Of a stretch of DNA of 64,000 nucleotides, positions 33,191 through 41,703 are shown one piece after another (positions within the stretch are counted from its first letter, which is position 1; every line of letters begins with the position of its first letter). The stretch covers positions 1-64,000 of the forward strand of contig NZ_BIMC01000015.1 in assembly GCF_004000885.1 (NCBI RefSeq), in the 5' to 3' direction. The notes beneath the pieces were generated by a model that had not been told where the DNA came from, made no database searches, and worked only from the letters and a program-made list of their open reading frames with translations. Made by a program: the position numbers and the translations under genes. Source of the DNA: Paenibacillus glucanolyticus NBRC 15330 (GTDB lineage: Bacteria; Bacillota; Bacilli; Paenibacillales; Paenibacillaceae).

Positions 33191-34477
33191 ATGAAGATAA
33201 AAAACAAAATGTTCACATTCATATTATCAATAGGTCTTGTCATGTCTTCAGTTAATGTAAGTGCAAACGAAGTTGAAATTGATTCCTATTCCTATGATTA
33301 TTCAAATGAAATGAAATTCAGAGAAGAATTCGGATTGAATACTCATATTAGTGAAGATAAGAGCTTTCTGTCTAAGAAAGAAAATATGAACGAAACAAAA
33401 TTTGGTGTTAAATTAACAAGAGAAGAGGAAGAACAACTAACATATCGTATTGATCATCAATTGAATAAGTTACCTTTGGTAAAAAATTATTTATCAACCA
33501 ATAGCACTAGAGATGAAACAATTGTATTTATTGATCAAAAATTAGGTGGAGTCTTAAATGTTGGAATTAAGGATAAGAATGATAAAGCAAAACTTGAATC
33601 TGATTTGATAAATATTTATGGGGATCCTACATTGATTAACGTTTTCTCAGCTAAGTATTCAGAACAAGAACTGATTGATCTTAATGAAAGATTATTAACG
33701 TTATTAAATATTGAGCATAATGGAGTGTTAATCACCGATACCTTAATAAATTTGCCAGAACAAAAAGTAGAAGTAGGAGTTAAGAATCTAGATTCAGAAA
33801 AAAAGAAAATACTTGAAGATGCTTTTAATCCTGATATGTTATTAATCAGAGAATCTGCATTGGTTGAAGATCAAAATAGGGACTCAGCATATAATCCTCT
33901 GCAAGCCGGTACCGCTATTACTAATACAACAAATGGTGGACTGTGTACCCTTGGCTTTATGGCAAAATTCCCAAGTACTAGTTCAGGATATATTATTACG
34001 GCAGCCCATTGTGGTAATGCTGGGAATAGCTTCAAACAAGGAACAAATAGTGTCGGTTCAATGGGTTCAAGAATATACGGTGGCAATGTAGATGCAGCAG
34101 CAATTGGTATATCTTCTCTAACATATAGCAATCATTTGTACACTAGTAATTCAAGAGGAGGATATTTTGATACTGTTCAAAATAGTAGTAATGAATTTGT
34201 CGGGGAAATGATTTGTATCTCAGGCGCGTCTTCATATAACAACCCAGTTTCATGCGGTGTGCTGAAAAGTAAATCTGTTTCTTATACTATTGAAGGAGTG
34301 AATTTTACAGGTTTAAGGAGTGCCAGTTACAGTTCTTATGGAGGAGACAGTGGAGGCCCAATCTACTATAGTTCTGTTTTAAAAGGAGTTCATAAAGGGA
34401 GACATAATGGCGAAGGAACATATTCACATGTAGGTAATGTATTAAGTCGACTTCAAATGAATGCCATATTAAATTAA
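33191..34477 (+). CDS. Secreted trypsin-like serine protease
   Basis: A 428-residue protein; ATG 33191 lies after AGAGGTG. A Sec signal peptide is clear (MKIKNKM, hydrophobic core to SSVNVSANE). A long propeptide-like region precedes the S1-type catalytic domain: TAAHCGN near residue 271 (His), GGNVDAAAIG near 299 (Asp) and YGGDSGGPI near 384 (Ser). The domain is like bacterial chymotrypsin-fold proteases with N-terminal pro-regions. Four Cys in the catalytic domain could form two disulfides. The gene and the next lipoprotein are more AT-rich than their neighbours, a sign of separate origin. Confidence 0.88.
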   Translation: MKIKNKMFTFILSIGLVMSSVNVSANEVEIDSYSYDYSNEMKFREEFGLNTHISEDKSFLSKKENMNETKFGVKLTREEEEQLTYRIDHQLNKLPLVKNYLSTNSTRDETIVFIDQKLGGVLNVGIKDKNDKAKLESDLINIYGDPTLINVFSAKYSEQELIDLNERLLTLLNIEHNGVLITDTLINLPEQKVEVGVKNLDSEKKKILEDAFNPDMLLIRESALVEDQNRDSAYNPLQAGTAITNTTNGGLCTLGFMAKFPSTSSGYIITAAHCGNAGNSFKQGTNSVGSMGSRIYGGNVDAAAIGISSLTYSNHLYTSNSRGGYFDTVQNSSNEFVGEMICISGASSYNNPVSCGVLKSKSVSYTIEGVNFTGLRSASYSSYGGDSGGPIYYSSVLKGVHKGRHNGEGTYSHVGNVLSRLQMNAILN

Positions 34478-34516
34478 TTTGAGAAGACAATAGTGATACT
34501 AACTGGGAGCGATTTT

Positions 34517-34855
34517 ATGCATAAGAAAAAAGCATTGTTAATATGTTTATGTTTGTTCTTTCTAACTGCTTGCAGTAGTTCTAAATCTGATTATGAGACA
34601 TTGACTGGCGTTGTTAAAGAGATTGATGTAGAAAACAAAAAAATCCTTGTCATTTCTGGATTGAAGAAAGAAGATTTGCAAGAAGATTACAAGGTATTAA
34701 TAGAACTGAAAAAATATAAAGAAGTACTATGGGTAAGTGGAATTGATCCTTCTAAGTTTACAATCGGTGAGAAAGTTGAGATCTCATATAATTCTATAGA
34801 AGATTCATATCCAGGACAGGTCACTGCTAAAAACATCACTAAGCTAGATCATTAA
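34517..34855 (+). CDS. Lipoprotein, DUF3221/YobA-like
   Basis: A 112-residue protein with a type II signal: HKKKALLICLCLFFLTACSS, lipobox LTAC. The mature part (TGVVKEIDVENKKILVISGL to VSGIDPSKFTIGEKVEISYN) resembles the DUF3221 domain of Bacillus YobA-like proteins. ATG 34517 follows GGGAGCG. It sits 39 bases after the protease gene, so both may share a transcript and act outside the cell. The family call is from memory and moderate. Confidence 0.65.
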   Translation: MHKKKALLICLCLFFLTACSSSKSDYETLTGVVKEIDVENKKILVISGLKKEDLQEDYKVLIELKKYKEVLWVSGIDPSKFTIGEKVEISYNSIEDSYPGQVTAKNITKLDH

Positions 34856-35058
34856 ATAGTAACTTAGATAAGATCTTACACTGTGCTTTATCTTTAGGAT
34901 TGAATAACGAATATTCTTAATAAAAGAGAATTTTTCGAAAATCCATATCTTTAATTGATGGTTATAAACAATACCTTTGGCTACAGTTGCTCCTTTTATG
35001 TGTCAAGCTCCATGAAGCACTATAAAAGTTGATAAACTTGGTGTATTTTGTTCCAATT

Positions 35059-35083
35059 GAAGCGGGTCATCCCGCTTCTTTTT
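35059..35083 (+). terminator. Terminator
   Basis: GAAGCGGG and CCCGCTTC form a perfect 8-bp stem with a TCAT-type loop, followed by TTTTT. Confidence 0.8.
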
Positions 35084-35148
35084 GATTAACAGAACTTTTA
35101 ATCGAGCAAACATCCTGTTATTATAGATAAATAACTACTATCTTTATC

Positions 35149-35292
35149 AGTCCCTAGCATGCGCTTTAAGGGATTATCTCAAGAAATGCACTTTAACGAA
35201 AGTGACTTATTTGCCTATACGGCAGCTTACCTTTTAAGGTAATGGGTCCTTTTCGTTAAGGTGCTTTTTTTTCTGCCTTAATCACAACCCAA
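35149..35292 (+). ncRNA. Leader-RNA element, copy 3
   Basis: P1: TCCCT/AGGGA around AGCATGCGCTTTA. P2: GCACTTTAACGAAA/TTTTCGTTAAGGTGC with inner GCC/GGC and TTACC/GGTAA hairpins, then eight Ts. The 3' box is TCACAACCCAAA. -10-like TATAGAT lies about 27 bases before P1. Closely resembles copy 4. The gene starts at 35323. Confidence 0.85.
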
Positions 35293-35322
35293 ATAATTGA
35301 AACAAGAAGGAGTGCTATTTGA

Positions 35323-36159
35323 ATGAATGTTTTAGCTAAGAAAATCGAGGAGTTTAATCAGAAACTTATGGAGTCGGAGAAAACTTGTGAGCATTATATT
35401 TTCACCCGTACCACAAAGGATTTAGTCCTCACGGAAGAGAAGCTAAATATGTGGAAGCGTAAAGCTTCAGCCGGCTCGGTTATACTTGGAGCAATTGACT
35501 GCAGGTACTTAATTGTTCTGAGAGAATTACAGTATGGATTTCTTAATATTGATGATGCGGGATGGGAAATGTGCGAACCCGTTTTCTCCTCAACCGATGA
35601 ACTGATCGAGTGGTTTGCATTTAATCTGGATAATCCAATCATCGAGGTGACTTCGGGTCAATTAACTGAGAAACTCATTAATCGAGATAAGATCGAAATT
35701 CAGGAAGAAGAATATTACACCGTTTACCACCAAGATTCTCATCAGGAGCATAAATGGAGTTGTTGTCCATCTCTTAGCACCCTCAAAATGGAGTTACTAT
35801 CACTGGCTGATAAAGAAACCCCTTTAGACCAAGTCTGTATCATCACACCAGAAGGTGAGAGGTTTAATTACGATGAAATGGTCAGTCGCATCATAGCAGA
35901 CCCCATTGTTATTGGTGGTAATACAATCCATTCGCTAAAACAGATTGATGATGCAATGGCCAGAGAACTGAAAGGACACTATATTGCGCATCTTCAAAAT
36001 CCCTATAACGAGTCAGTAGATGGGGAGCTCATCACCTATTCGGTATATCAATGTCCAAAGTGCCATACAGTCCACCGAATCGACTCTGATCTTCAAGCTG
36101 CAAGGTTCCAAAAAAACGATGCAGGATTTTTTAAGATGTTTTGCTTTGATTGTGCATAA
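35323..36159 (+). CDS. Hypothetical protein with C-terminal zinc ribbon, paralogue of 59356-60042
   Basis: A 278-residue protein behind leader-RNA copy 3; AGAAGGAG precedes the ATG. A central block (KASAGSVILGAIDCRYLIVL, W-EMCEPVFSS, LIEWF) matches the N-terminal part of the product of 59356-60042, so both belong to one unnamed family. The C-terminus carries CPKCHTVH and CFDCA, a zinc ribbon that the other member lacks. No enzymatic motif is recognised. Both members follow the same kind of leader element. Confidence 0.7.
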   Translation: MNVLAKKIEEFNQKLMESEKTCEHYIFTRTTKDLVLTEEKLNMWKRKASAGSVILGAIDCRYLIVLRELQYGFLNIDDAGWEMCEPVFSSTDELIEWFAFNLDNPIIEVTSGQLTEKLINRDKIEIQEEEYYTVYHQDSHQEHKWSCCPSLSTLKMELLSLADKETPLDQVCIITPEGERFNYDEMVSRIIADPIVIGGNTIHSLKQIDDAMARELKGHYIAHLQNPYNESVDGELITYSVYQCPKCHTVHRIDSDLQAARFQKNDAGFFKMFCFDCA

Positions 36160-36228
36160 ATTCATTCGAACTCGCAGATCCACCTGATTCAAGTCAAACA
36201 TGTTATAATAAACATATGGAGGATTAAC

Positions 36229-36789
36229 ATGAAGATTATTAATCACTTCCTTACCGGTGAATACCATACAGAGGGGCTTGAAATTCATATAGATGGATTA
36301 TCCCCTTGTTTAACTCATCGCCAATCTGGGGAACATTATAAGACAACATTCCTCCCCCTTGAAAGAAATGATCTTTCTACACAGGTAACTCGTGAAAGAA
36401 GTTGGATTAATTTCGACTGGGGACAAGAGCTACACCATCCAAAACGGGAAGTGTATAAGTTGCTCGTTCTTGGTTCGGAACAAATTCAAGGCCTGATTAG
36501 TTTGGAAATTGATCAAGGCTTCATATTCGTCCATCTTGCAGAAAGTGCACCATGGAATGTTGGCTCCGACAACAAGATATTTAGTGGTGTTGGTGCTCAC
36601 CTTTTTGCAATTGCCTGCAAGATTAGCTTCACCAGAGGATTTGATGGTTATGTTTCATTTATATCTAAGACTTCCTTAATTGATCATTATAAAAAAGAAC
36701 TTGGTGCAAAAGATATGGGACGTGGCCTCTATATTGACACTCCAGCTGCATTACGGTTAGTTAACTATTACTTTAACGAGGAGGGGTAA
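36229..36789 (+). CDS. GNAT-like acetyltransferase
   Basis: A 186-residue protein preceded by a TATAAT box (36204-36209) and GGAGG. The order VYKLLVLGSEQIQGLISLEI, HLAESAPWNVG, GVGAHLFAIACKISFTRGFD and HYKKELGAKDMGRGLYI fits a GNAT fold, with the acetyl-CoA loop (GVGAHL) and the final Y...LGA...G strand. The substrate is unknown. A 57-residue gene follows three bases after its stop, so they are likely co-transcribed. Confidence 0.65.
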   Translation: MKIINHFLTGEYHTEGLEIHIDGLSPCLTHRQSGEHYKTTFLPLERNDLSTQVTRERSWINFDWGQELHHPKREVYKLLVLGSEQIQGLISLEIDQGFIFVHLAESAPWNVGSDNKIFSGVGAHLFAIACKISFTRGFDGYVSFISKTSLIDHYKKELGAKDMGRGLYIDTPAALRLVNYYFNEEG

Positions 36790-36792
36790 GCG

Positions 36793-36966
36793 ATGAACGA
36801 AATTAAGGTCCAACCTATCCCCAAAAATTTCGAAGAAGAACTTGAACGAATTACAGACTCCGGTCAATCTGTTCTGGCTTCACCGGTTGACAGCGAAAAA
36901 GAGCGATTGGAAATCCGGAAATCCATGATTGAAATCATGCGCAAGGAAAAAGCTCAACAAAGATAA
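36793..36966 (+). CDS. Small charged protein, 57 aa
   Basis: ATG 36793, with GAGGAGGGG upstream at the end of the GNAT-like gene. The peptide is helical and highly charged (NFEEELERITDSGQSV, then EKERLEIRKSMIEIMRKEKA). A terminator follows directly. It could be a partner or regulator of the GNAT-like protein; no family is recognised. Confidence 0.6.
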   Translation: MNEIKVQPIPKNFEEELERITDSGQSVLASPVDSEKERLEIRKSMIEIMRKEKAQQR

Positions 36967-36977
36967 AGAATAAAGAG

Positions 36978-37010
36978 AAAAAGGCACTTGGATAATCCAA
37001 GTGCCTTTAT
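36978..37010 (+). terminator. Terminator
   Basis: AAAGGCACTTGGAT pairs with ATCCAAGTGCCTTT almost perfectly, followed by ATTCT. Confidence 0.85.
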
Positions 37011-37143
37011 TCTAATACCTTTTAAACACTTCGTAGTATAGTTTGTCTTACTATAAGGACATCCAACTCTTTTTCCTCTTCAATAATAACTTTTAATTCA
37101 TCCTCTTAGATGATAAGATGTTATCAAGAACTTACATTTAATT

Positions 37144-37293
37144 TGTCCCCAGCACGCGCTATAGGGATCATTTTTTTAAGAATACACTTTAACGAAAGTA
37201 GACCAATCTGTCATTTTACGGCAGCATGCCTTTTAAAGGGCGAATGGGTCATTTTCGTTAAGGTGTATTTTTTTGCGCCTTATCACAACCCAA
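37144..37293 (+). ncRNA. Leader-RNA element, copy 4
   Basis: P1: TCCC/GGGA around CAGCACGCGCTATA. P2: ACACTTTAACGAAA/TTTTCGTTAAGGTGT, then seven Ts and GCGCC. The 3' box is TCACAACCCAAA. It is nearly a duplicate of copy 3 in P2 but with compensatory change at the stem base (ACAC/GTGT for GCAC/GTGC). Confidence 0.85.
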
Positions 37294-37319
37294 ATTTCAA
37301 AGAAGGAGTGATTTTCAGT

Positions 37320-38390
37320 ATGACAAGAACAATTTATCCTGAACCCGTTGGCAAATCACAAGCAGGTGCATTGGAGAAACTGCAACATACCTTCGGATAC
37401 AACAGCAAAGGGATCCTAGAGTCTCATGCCAAGAACCCTAATGGATGGAATCTTGAAGTCCATGCACTAAATGGTATGGAGTACAGGCAGCTAAAACGCG
37501 CTTTAAAGTTTGGATATACGACTGATGTAAAAGTGAAACGTATCGTAATAACTAGAGGCGAGGGACCAAATCATGAATGCCATATCCCTTATATTGCAAA
37601 GAACTGGGAAGATGCAGACGAAATTTTAAAAAGAATGGCCTTAACAGCTCCTGAAATTGGATACTACAAGACCGACTTTGAAATCCTCTTCACGAATGGC
37701 GATACATATCGGGGGACGTATGAGTTAAGTTACAAAGATCGGTTAGAAGCGAGTTTGTATGGTCATGTCACAAATCACTGTGAGTTTTATGGCGGCATCT
37801 GCAAAAAGCTCCCTGATCATCTAACAGATGATCAATATCTTAGCCTCTTAGATGAGAATACCTACCGATATTTGCTTCTTTTAGATGATCTTATCTATCC
37901 AAGTGCAAATCAAATTGGACTTGACCCTGAAATCATTCGAGCTGCAATTACAAAACCAATTAAACAAGAAGAGCAGCTCTATAGAGGATCTCTTACTTCA
38001 AACCTTACGGTGTTAAAAGTTGAAGGCCACCAGGATAGTTGCATCTACAAAGTCTTAAGTAATGGTTATAGTTACTCATCATTTAGTAATTCTGAAGCAT
38101 TTAATAAGTGGATGGATAAATTTGGACTATCGCTAGGGGAACAAATACGTAACGATACCTACCACATCAATGGATCTTATCGAATCAAGATGGTTCCTGA
38201 TAGATCTCTCTATTTACATCTTCCTCAAATCGCCATTCTTATGAATGGAGGTATGGTTAGAGCTTACAAAGAGCTTACTCCAGAAGTAACTAATATTTAT
38301 GTTGTCATGAACTATAAAGAGAGCTTTCATTTCGATTACACCAAACCTAGTGGTCAATGGTATCTACGTAAGTTCTTTTGGGACAAGTGA
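37320..38390 (+). CDS. Hypothetical protein, possible large-polyvalent-protein-type domain
   Basis: The plus-strand frame opens further upstream (GTG near 37110), but that part is leader-RNA copy 4. ATG 37320 after AAGGAGTG gives 356 residues (MTRTIYPEPVGKSQAG). A middle segment (EILFTNGDTYRGTYELSYKD, then YGHVTNHCEFYGG) resembles small domains found in phage/plasmid polyvalent proteins. The rest is not recognised. It is the first gene behind the leader and is followed by the unknown gene at 38437. Confidence 0.65.
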   Translation: MTRTIYPEPVGKSQAGALEKLQHTFGYNSKGILESHAKNPNGWNLEVHALNGMEYRQLKRALKFGYTTDVKVKRIVITRGEGPNHECHIPYIAKNWEDADEILKRMALTAPEIGYYKTDFEILFTNGDTYRGTYELSYKDRLEASLYGHVTNHCEFYGGICKKLPDHLTDDQYLSLLDENTYRYLLLLDDLIYPSANQIGLDPEIIRAAITKPIKQEEQLYRGSLTSNLTVLKVEGHQDSCIYKVLSNGYSYSSFSNSEAFNKWMDKFGLSLGEQIRNDTYHINGSYRIKMVPDRSLYLHLPQIAILMNGGMVRAYKELTPEVTNIYVVMNYKESFHFDYTKPSGQWYLRKFFWDK

Positions 38391-38436
38391 TTGAAGTATA
38401 TTCATTCTAAATTAAATTATGAGGAGAGAGCTACGA

Positions 38437-38982
38437 ATGAAAGAACAATTGATCAAACTAATGAATCAAATCAAACCGGATGCTGTTTTTATCGTCAACT
38501 GGTATATCGGAGACAAGGGAATTGAAGGAACATTTAAATCTGAGTACGAAAGTCAGGCTTTCCTAACAGAAATTATTCGAGGTTCAATTTGTATCCAGAA
38601 GCATCCCAGATTAGAAGATGTACTTATAATCGATGATAAATATGGATTTAACGTCACACAAATATACAACAGTATTCCTTACCAAACACCAGATACGGAT
38701 GGATTCAAAGAGTGCATTTGCAAATACAACAAGTATAACAATATTTTTATAAAAGTTGATGAAGAGAACAAAACGGTTACATTCAAATTAGCCAATAAAA
38801 TGGTTACTCTGAATTTAATCGAGTATACAAAGTGGACGTTCAAATATGTGAAGACCAAAAAACAATTGAAAATCTCAAGCATTAAAGACTTTAAAAGTTT
38901 TATTGAGGATCCGTTCTGGCATCCTACAACGATCGAGCTGGGAAGACGGGTTCTTAACATGCGAAACCTAATCCGTATATAA
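38437..38982 (+). CDS. Hypothetical protein, 181 aa
   Basis: ATG 38437 is preferred because AGGAGAG lies ten bases upstream; the frame is open from 38419. A soluble basic protein with beta-rich middle (NIFIKVDEENKTVTFKLANK). No family recognised. It lies 46 bases after the previous gene, and another small gene follows after 53 bases, so the three may form one transcript behind leader-RNA copy 4. Confidence 0.6.
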   Translation: MKEQLIKLMNQIKPDAVFIVNWYIGDKGIEGTFKSEYESQAFLTEIIRGSICIQKHPRLEDVLIIDDKYGFNVTQIYNSIPYQTPDTDGFKECICKYNKYNNIFIKVDEENKTVTFKLANKMVTLNLIEYTKWTFKYVKTKKQLKISSIKDFKSFIEDPFWHPTTIELGRRVLNMRNLIRI

Positions 38983-39035
38983 TTTACCGTCCGTATTAAT
39001 GAGAAAACAAACCAAAATAGAGAGGGAAATGAACA

Positions 39036-39329
39036 ATGGATAATTCAAATCTCCAGATTGATAAAATGTTGGTCTTAAGTACGGCACATATCATGCAAGA
39101 AACTTGCGAATTTTTAGAAAGTAGATCATGTCCTTTAATTGTATATCCCAAACATGAATATGGTTATATTATTCTTGTTTATACGGATACAGAAGATGAT
39201 GATAAGTGTGATGTAATCCCTGAATGTTTAAAAGGACTATTGGAATTCGCTGCAAGACAGGACTGTGAATGGATCATGTTAGATCGTGATGCATCGATCT
39301 GTGCAGAGCTCCCTAGTTACGAGTGGTAA
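39036..39329 (+). CDS. Hypothetical acidic protein, 97 aa
   Basis: ATG 39036 after GAGGGAAATGAAC. An acidic soluble protein with a beta-alpha pattern (CPLIVYPKHEYGYIILVYTD, then LLEFAARQDCEWIMLDRDAS). Followed by a terminator. No family recognised; size and acidity would fit an inhibitor or modulator, which is speculation. Confidence 0.6.
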   Translation: MDNSNLQIDKMLVLSTAHIMQETCEFLESRSCPLIVYPKHEYGYIILVYTDTEDDDKCDVIPECLKGLLEFAARQDCEWIMLDRDASICAELPSYEW

Positions 39330-39350
39330 ATATATCAAAGTAGCATTATA

Positions 39351-39388
39351 ACGAGAGGACTTCCAGCGCGAAGTCCTCTTCTCATTTT
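39351..39388 (+). terminator. Terminator
   Basis: GAGAGGACTTC pairs with GAAGTCCTCTTCTC around CAGCGC, then TTTTG. Confidence 0.75.
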
Positions 39389-39544
39389 GATTTAATTAGC
39401 AATCTGGTTTCTCAATTAAGGATCTAGACAGTATCATAGGAGAATAGATTGAAATTACTGTCCATGTCATGAGAAATTGAAGTAAGGATCACCCAATAAT
39501 TATCCCGCTTCTCTTATTACTCTAAATAAAAAAGGAGTGCGAGT

Positions 39545-39883
39545 ATGACTCAAGTATACACCTCTCTTAGTGGAGTACGTTTCTTGAAGCCTCTAACTAT
39601 TGAATGTAATAAACAATTTGAACTATTTATGTTATTCAATGTGTTGCCAACTGAGTATCTGAAAGTTCTTACTTCTCTATTCAAAGAGAAAAATAAGAAC
39701 CGGGAATTCACTGCCATTCAAGAATTAATAATTGATATCGATGTGATATTAGAGAAACGAATTGATATTGATTCCACAATGAATGAACTCAAAACCATGC
39801 CTTCAGATTTCATTTTACATGTAAATGATTTAATACAATCCATGATAAAGTTCGAGAAAAAACGTGCATCAACCCATAAATAA
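39545..39883 (+). CDS. Hypothetical protein, 112 aa
   Basis: ATG 39545 after AAAAGGAG. A helical soluble protein (FTAIQELIIDIDVILEKRID, then IQSMIKFEKKRASTHK basic tail). Stands alone after a terminator. No family recognised. Confidence 0.55.
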   Translation: MTQVYTSLSGVRFLKPLTIECNKQFELFMLFNVLPTEYLKVLTSLFKEKNKNREFTAIQELIIDIDVILEKRIDIDSTMNELKTMPSDFILHVNDLIQSMIKFEKKRASTHK

Positions 39884-39992
39884 ACTCTATGATTAAAACC
39901 GAACCAGGAAGAGAACTTATTGAAAGATACAATTTGCAATTACTATTAGTGACTGATTGCCAGACATTATATCTTAAGAGAGAGGTTAAATT

Positions 39993-40271
39993 ATGCGTAA
40001 AAGATTTCGTGTAAAACTAAGTTCTTGTACCCATTGTGGAGCAGACTATCAAAACTCGCAAAGCTCGTATCTGTGTGATGAGGTAAATCTCGATAAGCAT
40101 AAAATTTGTGGTAACTGTCAAATTGGTAAACTGTTCATAACTGATGTAATTGGTGAGGTTTGTGTCTTATGCGGGGAGCTGGCTAAAATAAGTGATAAGA
40201 AGAATAAATGCAATGAGTGTGAAGCAAAATTTGAACTAGCTGCGGAGAGAGATAAGCAAATGGAATCATAA
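39993..40271 (+). CDS. Multi-zinc-ribbon protein, 92 aa
   Basis: ATG 39993 after GAGAGG. Eight cysteines in four CxxC pairs (CTHC, CGNC, CVLC, CNEC) plus an extra Cys in YLCDE, so one or two zinc ribbons. Basic N-terminus (MRKRFRVKLSS), acidic helical tail. Probably nucleic-acid or protein binding. No enzymatic domain. Confidence 0.65.
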   Translation: MRKRFRVKLSSCTHCGADYQNSQSSYLCDEVNLDKHKICGNCQIGKLFITDVIGEVCVLCGELAKISDKKNKCNECEAKFELAAERDKQMES

Positions 40272-40504
40272 GAGTGACTGATCAAGTAGATTTTTCCCTA
40301 AGATAAAATACATGTAGTAGAACGAAATAGCCCTTTTCCACCAGAATATCCGAATACACTAAAAAACGCAAAATATAGTTTGAATTAGGCTTTTCATGTG
40401 GCAAGTATAATGAAAATAGGAGCTCAAGAGAGGGCGTTGATTTCGACTATAGTTGTTAGTTTGTATTTATCATGGTAGGATAAATCCATCTAACCCACAA
40501 TGAT

Positions 40505-40650
40505 GGACTCTTGCATGCGCTGTAGAGTCATTTTTATGAAGAAGCACATTTTTCCCGTGTCAAATCACCTTTGGTGTCTTTATGCCCATTTCTGGTGAAT
40601 TGATGGGAGATCGTGCTTCTTTTTTTTGTGGTGAAGCGATCACAACCCAA
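40505..40650 (+). ncRNA. Leader-RNA element, copy 5
   Basis: P1: GGACTC/GAGTC around TTGCATGCGCTGTA. P2: GAAGCAC/GTGCTTC with inner CCCAT/ATGGG and CACC/GGTG hairpins, followed by eight Ts. The 3' box is TCACAACCCAAA. A -10-like TAGGAT lies about 28 bases upstream of P1. The gene starts at 40679. Confidence 0.85.
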
Positions 40651-40678
40651 ATCTAAGGAAAAAACGGAGGCGTTACGT

Positions 40679-40984
40679 ATGACACATTTTACTTTTACAG
40701 GTAGATATGCAGGTCAAACATTTTGCGGAATAACAAGAAATGAGCATGACAAGTTTATGCATATTCAAGGTTCCAACACTCCTGTTATGCAGCGTCTATT
40801 AAGAGGAGAAGAACTTTTATGTCCCAGTTGTAAGGGAATCTATTTGGAATCAAAGGATGAAAATGATGATTCAACGGATGATATTGTAAGGCAATTTGAA
40901 CAGCTGATCGCATCTGAAGAAGATCAAGAAATTAAAAAATTGCTTATGGCAACCCTTGCTAGTTATCTTGTTGAAAATAATTAA
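40679..40984 (+). CDS. Hypothetical protein, 101 aa
   Basis: The frame is open from 40613 inside the leader RNA, but ATG 40679 after ACGGAGG is the start. Residues 1-55 include FCGITRNE and LLCPSCKGIY, so a small metal site is possible (three to four Cys). The C-terminal half is acidic and helical. First gene behind leader-RNA copy 5. No family recognised. Confidence 0.65.
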   Translation: MTHFTFTGRYAGQTFCGITRNEHDKFMHIQGSNTPVMQRLLRGEELLCPSCKGIYLESKDENDDSTDDIVRQFEQLIASEEDQEIKKLLMATLASYLVENN

Positions 40985-41028
40985 GCAAAATCATAAAATA
41001 ACTTCATTTTGAAACGGAGATATTCTAA

Positions 41029-41234
41029 ATGGCTTTTACTGGTCAAAGAATCAAGGGTAGTAGAATTTAAACACCTCAAACAGTAACTATTTAGATTTAA
41101 TTAAGAAAAACAATGAGTCTGATTTCTTTAGTATGTTTGAACACATTTCCCATTCAGCACTAAAAGAATTCTTAGAGTGGGCAAACGTTGTAAGATGGCA
41201 AACATTGATTAATGAGACATCACGCAAGGAGTGA
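41029..41234 (+). pseudogene. Small frameshifted gene
   Basis: ACGGAG precedes ATG 41029, which reads MAFTGQRIKGSRI and stops. In another frame an open, protein-like stretch follows at once (NLNTSNSNYLDLIKKNNESD to WANVVRWQTLINETSRKE) and ends at TGA 41234, six bases before the next gene. Joining them needs one frameshift near 41066. It is either a decayed gene or a sequencing or programmed frameshift. Confidence 0.4.
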
Positions 41235-41239
41235 AATAT

Positions 41240-41515
41240 ATGAAGTATAACATTGTTCCAAACATTGAAAACAGCGTATCCTATGCCAGTGGTAAGCACG
41301 CTGGTAAACAGGTAAAGCGCGAACGTTACTCAAATATGATCGGCTATGATTTTGGAGGTTATGTATATCTAGGAGCTGCGTATACAGATAATGCTAGGCA
41401 ATACTTGTTTGAAAGTATAAAGGATAAATCCGTGTGGGTTACGGATTATAAAGGCTTTCGAGAGCATATTGATAAGTATGATTTTCCTGGAAGGATATTA
41501 AAATCAAGAGCATGA
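41240..41515 (+). CDS. Hypothetical protein, 91 aa
   Basis: ATG 41240, eight bases after AAGGAG; the GTG at 41231 overlaps that site. A soluble protein with SYASGKHAGKQVKRERYSN, GYVYLGAAYTDNARQYLFES and a basic end. The short KHAGKQVKRERYS motif recalls nothing specific. Immediately follows the frameshifted small gene. Family not recognised. Confidence 0.6.
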   Translation: MKYNIVPNIENSVSYASGKHAGKQVKRERYSNMIGYDFGGYVYLGAAYTDNARQYLFESIKDKSVWVTDYKGFREHIDKYDFPGRILKSRA

Positions 41516-41540
41516 ACACTTTAAAATGAAATTGAATTAT

Positions 41541-41676
41541 TGAAGCGAGCACGCTTCACATGTCTGACCACTTTTAGTGGCTTTCCCCCTAAGAGGTGAT
41601 AATGACATGTGATCGTGCTTTTTTTGTTCTGAAAGCCTTTATTAATATGAATATACCTTTTCTGACATAACCCTAC
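41541..41676 (+). ncRNA. Leader-RNA element, degenerate copy 10
   Basis: A long hairpin AGCACG..TCACATGTC/GACATGTGA.CGTGCTT, with CCACT/AGTGG inside, is followed by seven Ts and a variant 3' box ACATAACCCTA. The P1 hairpin and GCAYGCGC loop are missing. Spacing to the next ribosome binding site and start (41704) matches the full copies. Confidence 0.55.
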
Positions 41677-41703
41677 AGGGGTATATAAGGAGGAATAAAT
41701 TAA

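Noticed and set aside
37110..37319. N-terminal extension of the gene at 37320
   Set aside because: The stretch contains leader-RNA copy 4 with its hairpins and 3' box, and the best ribosome binding site is just before 37320.
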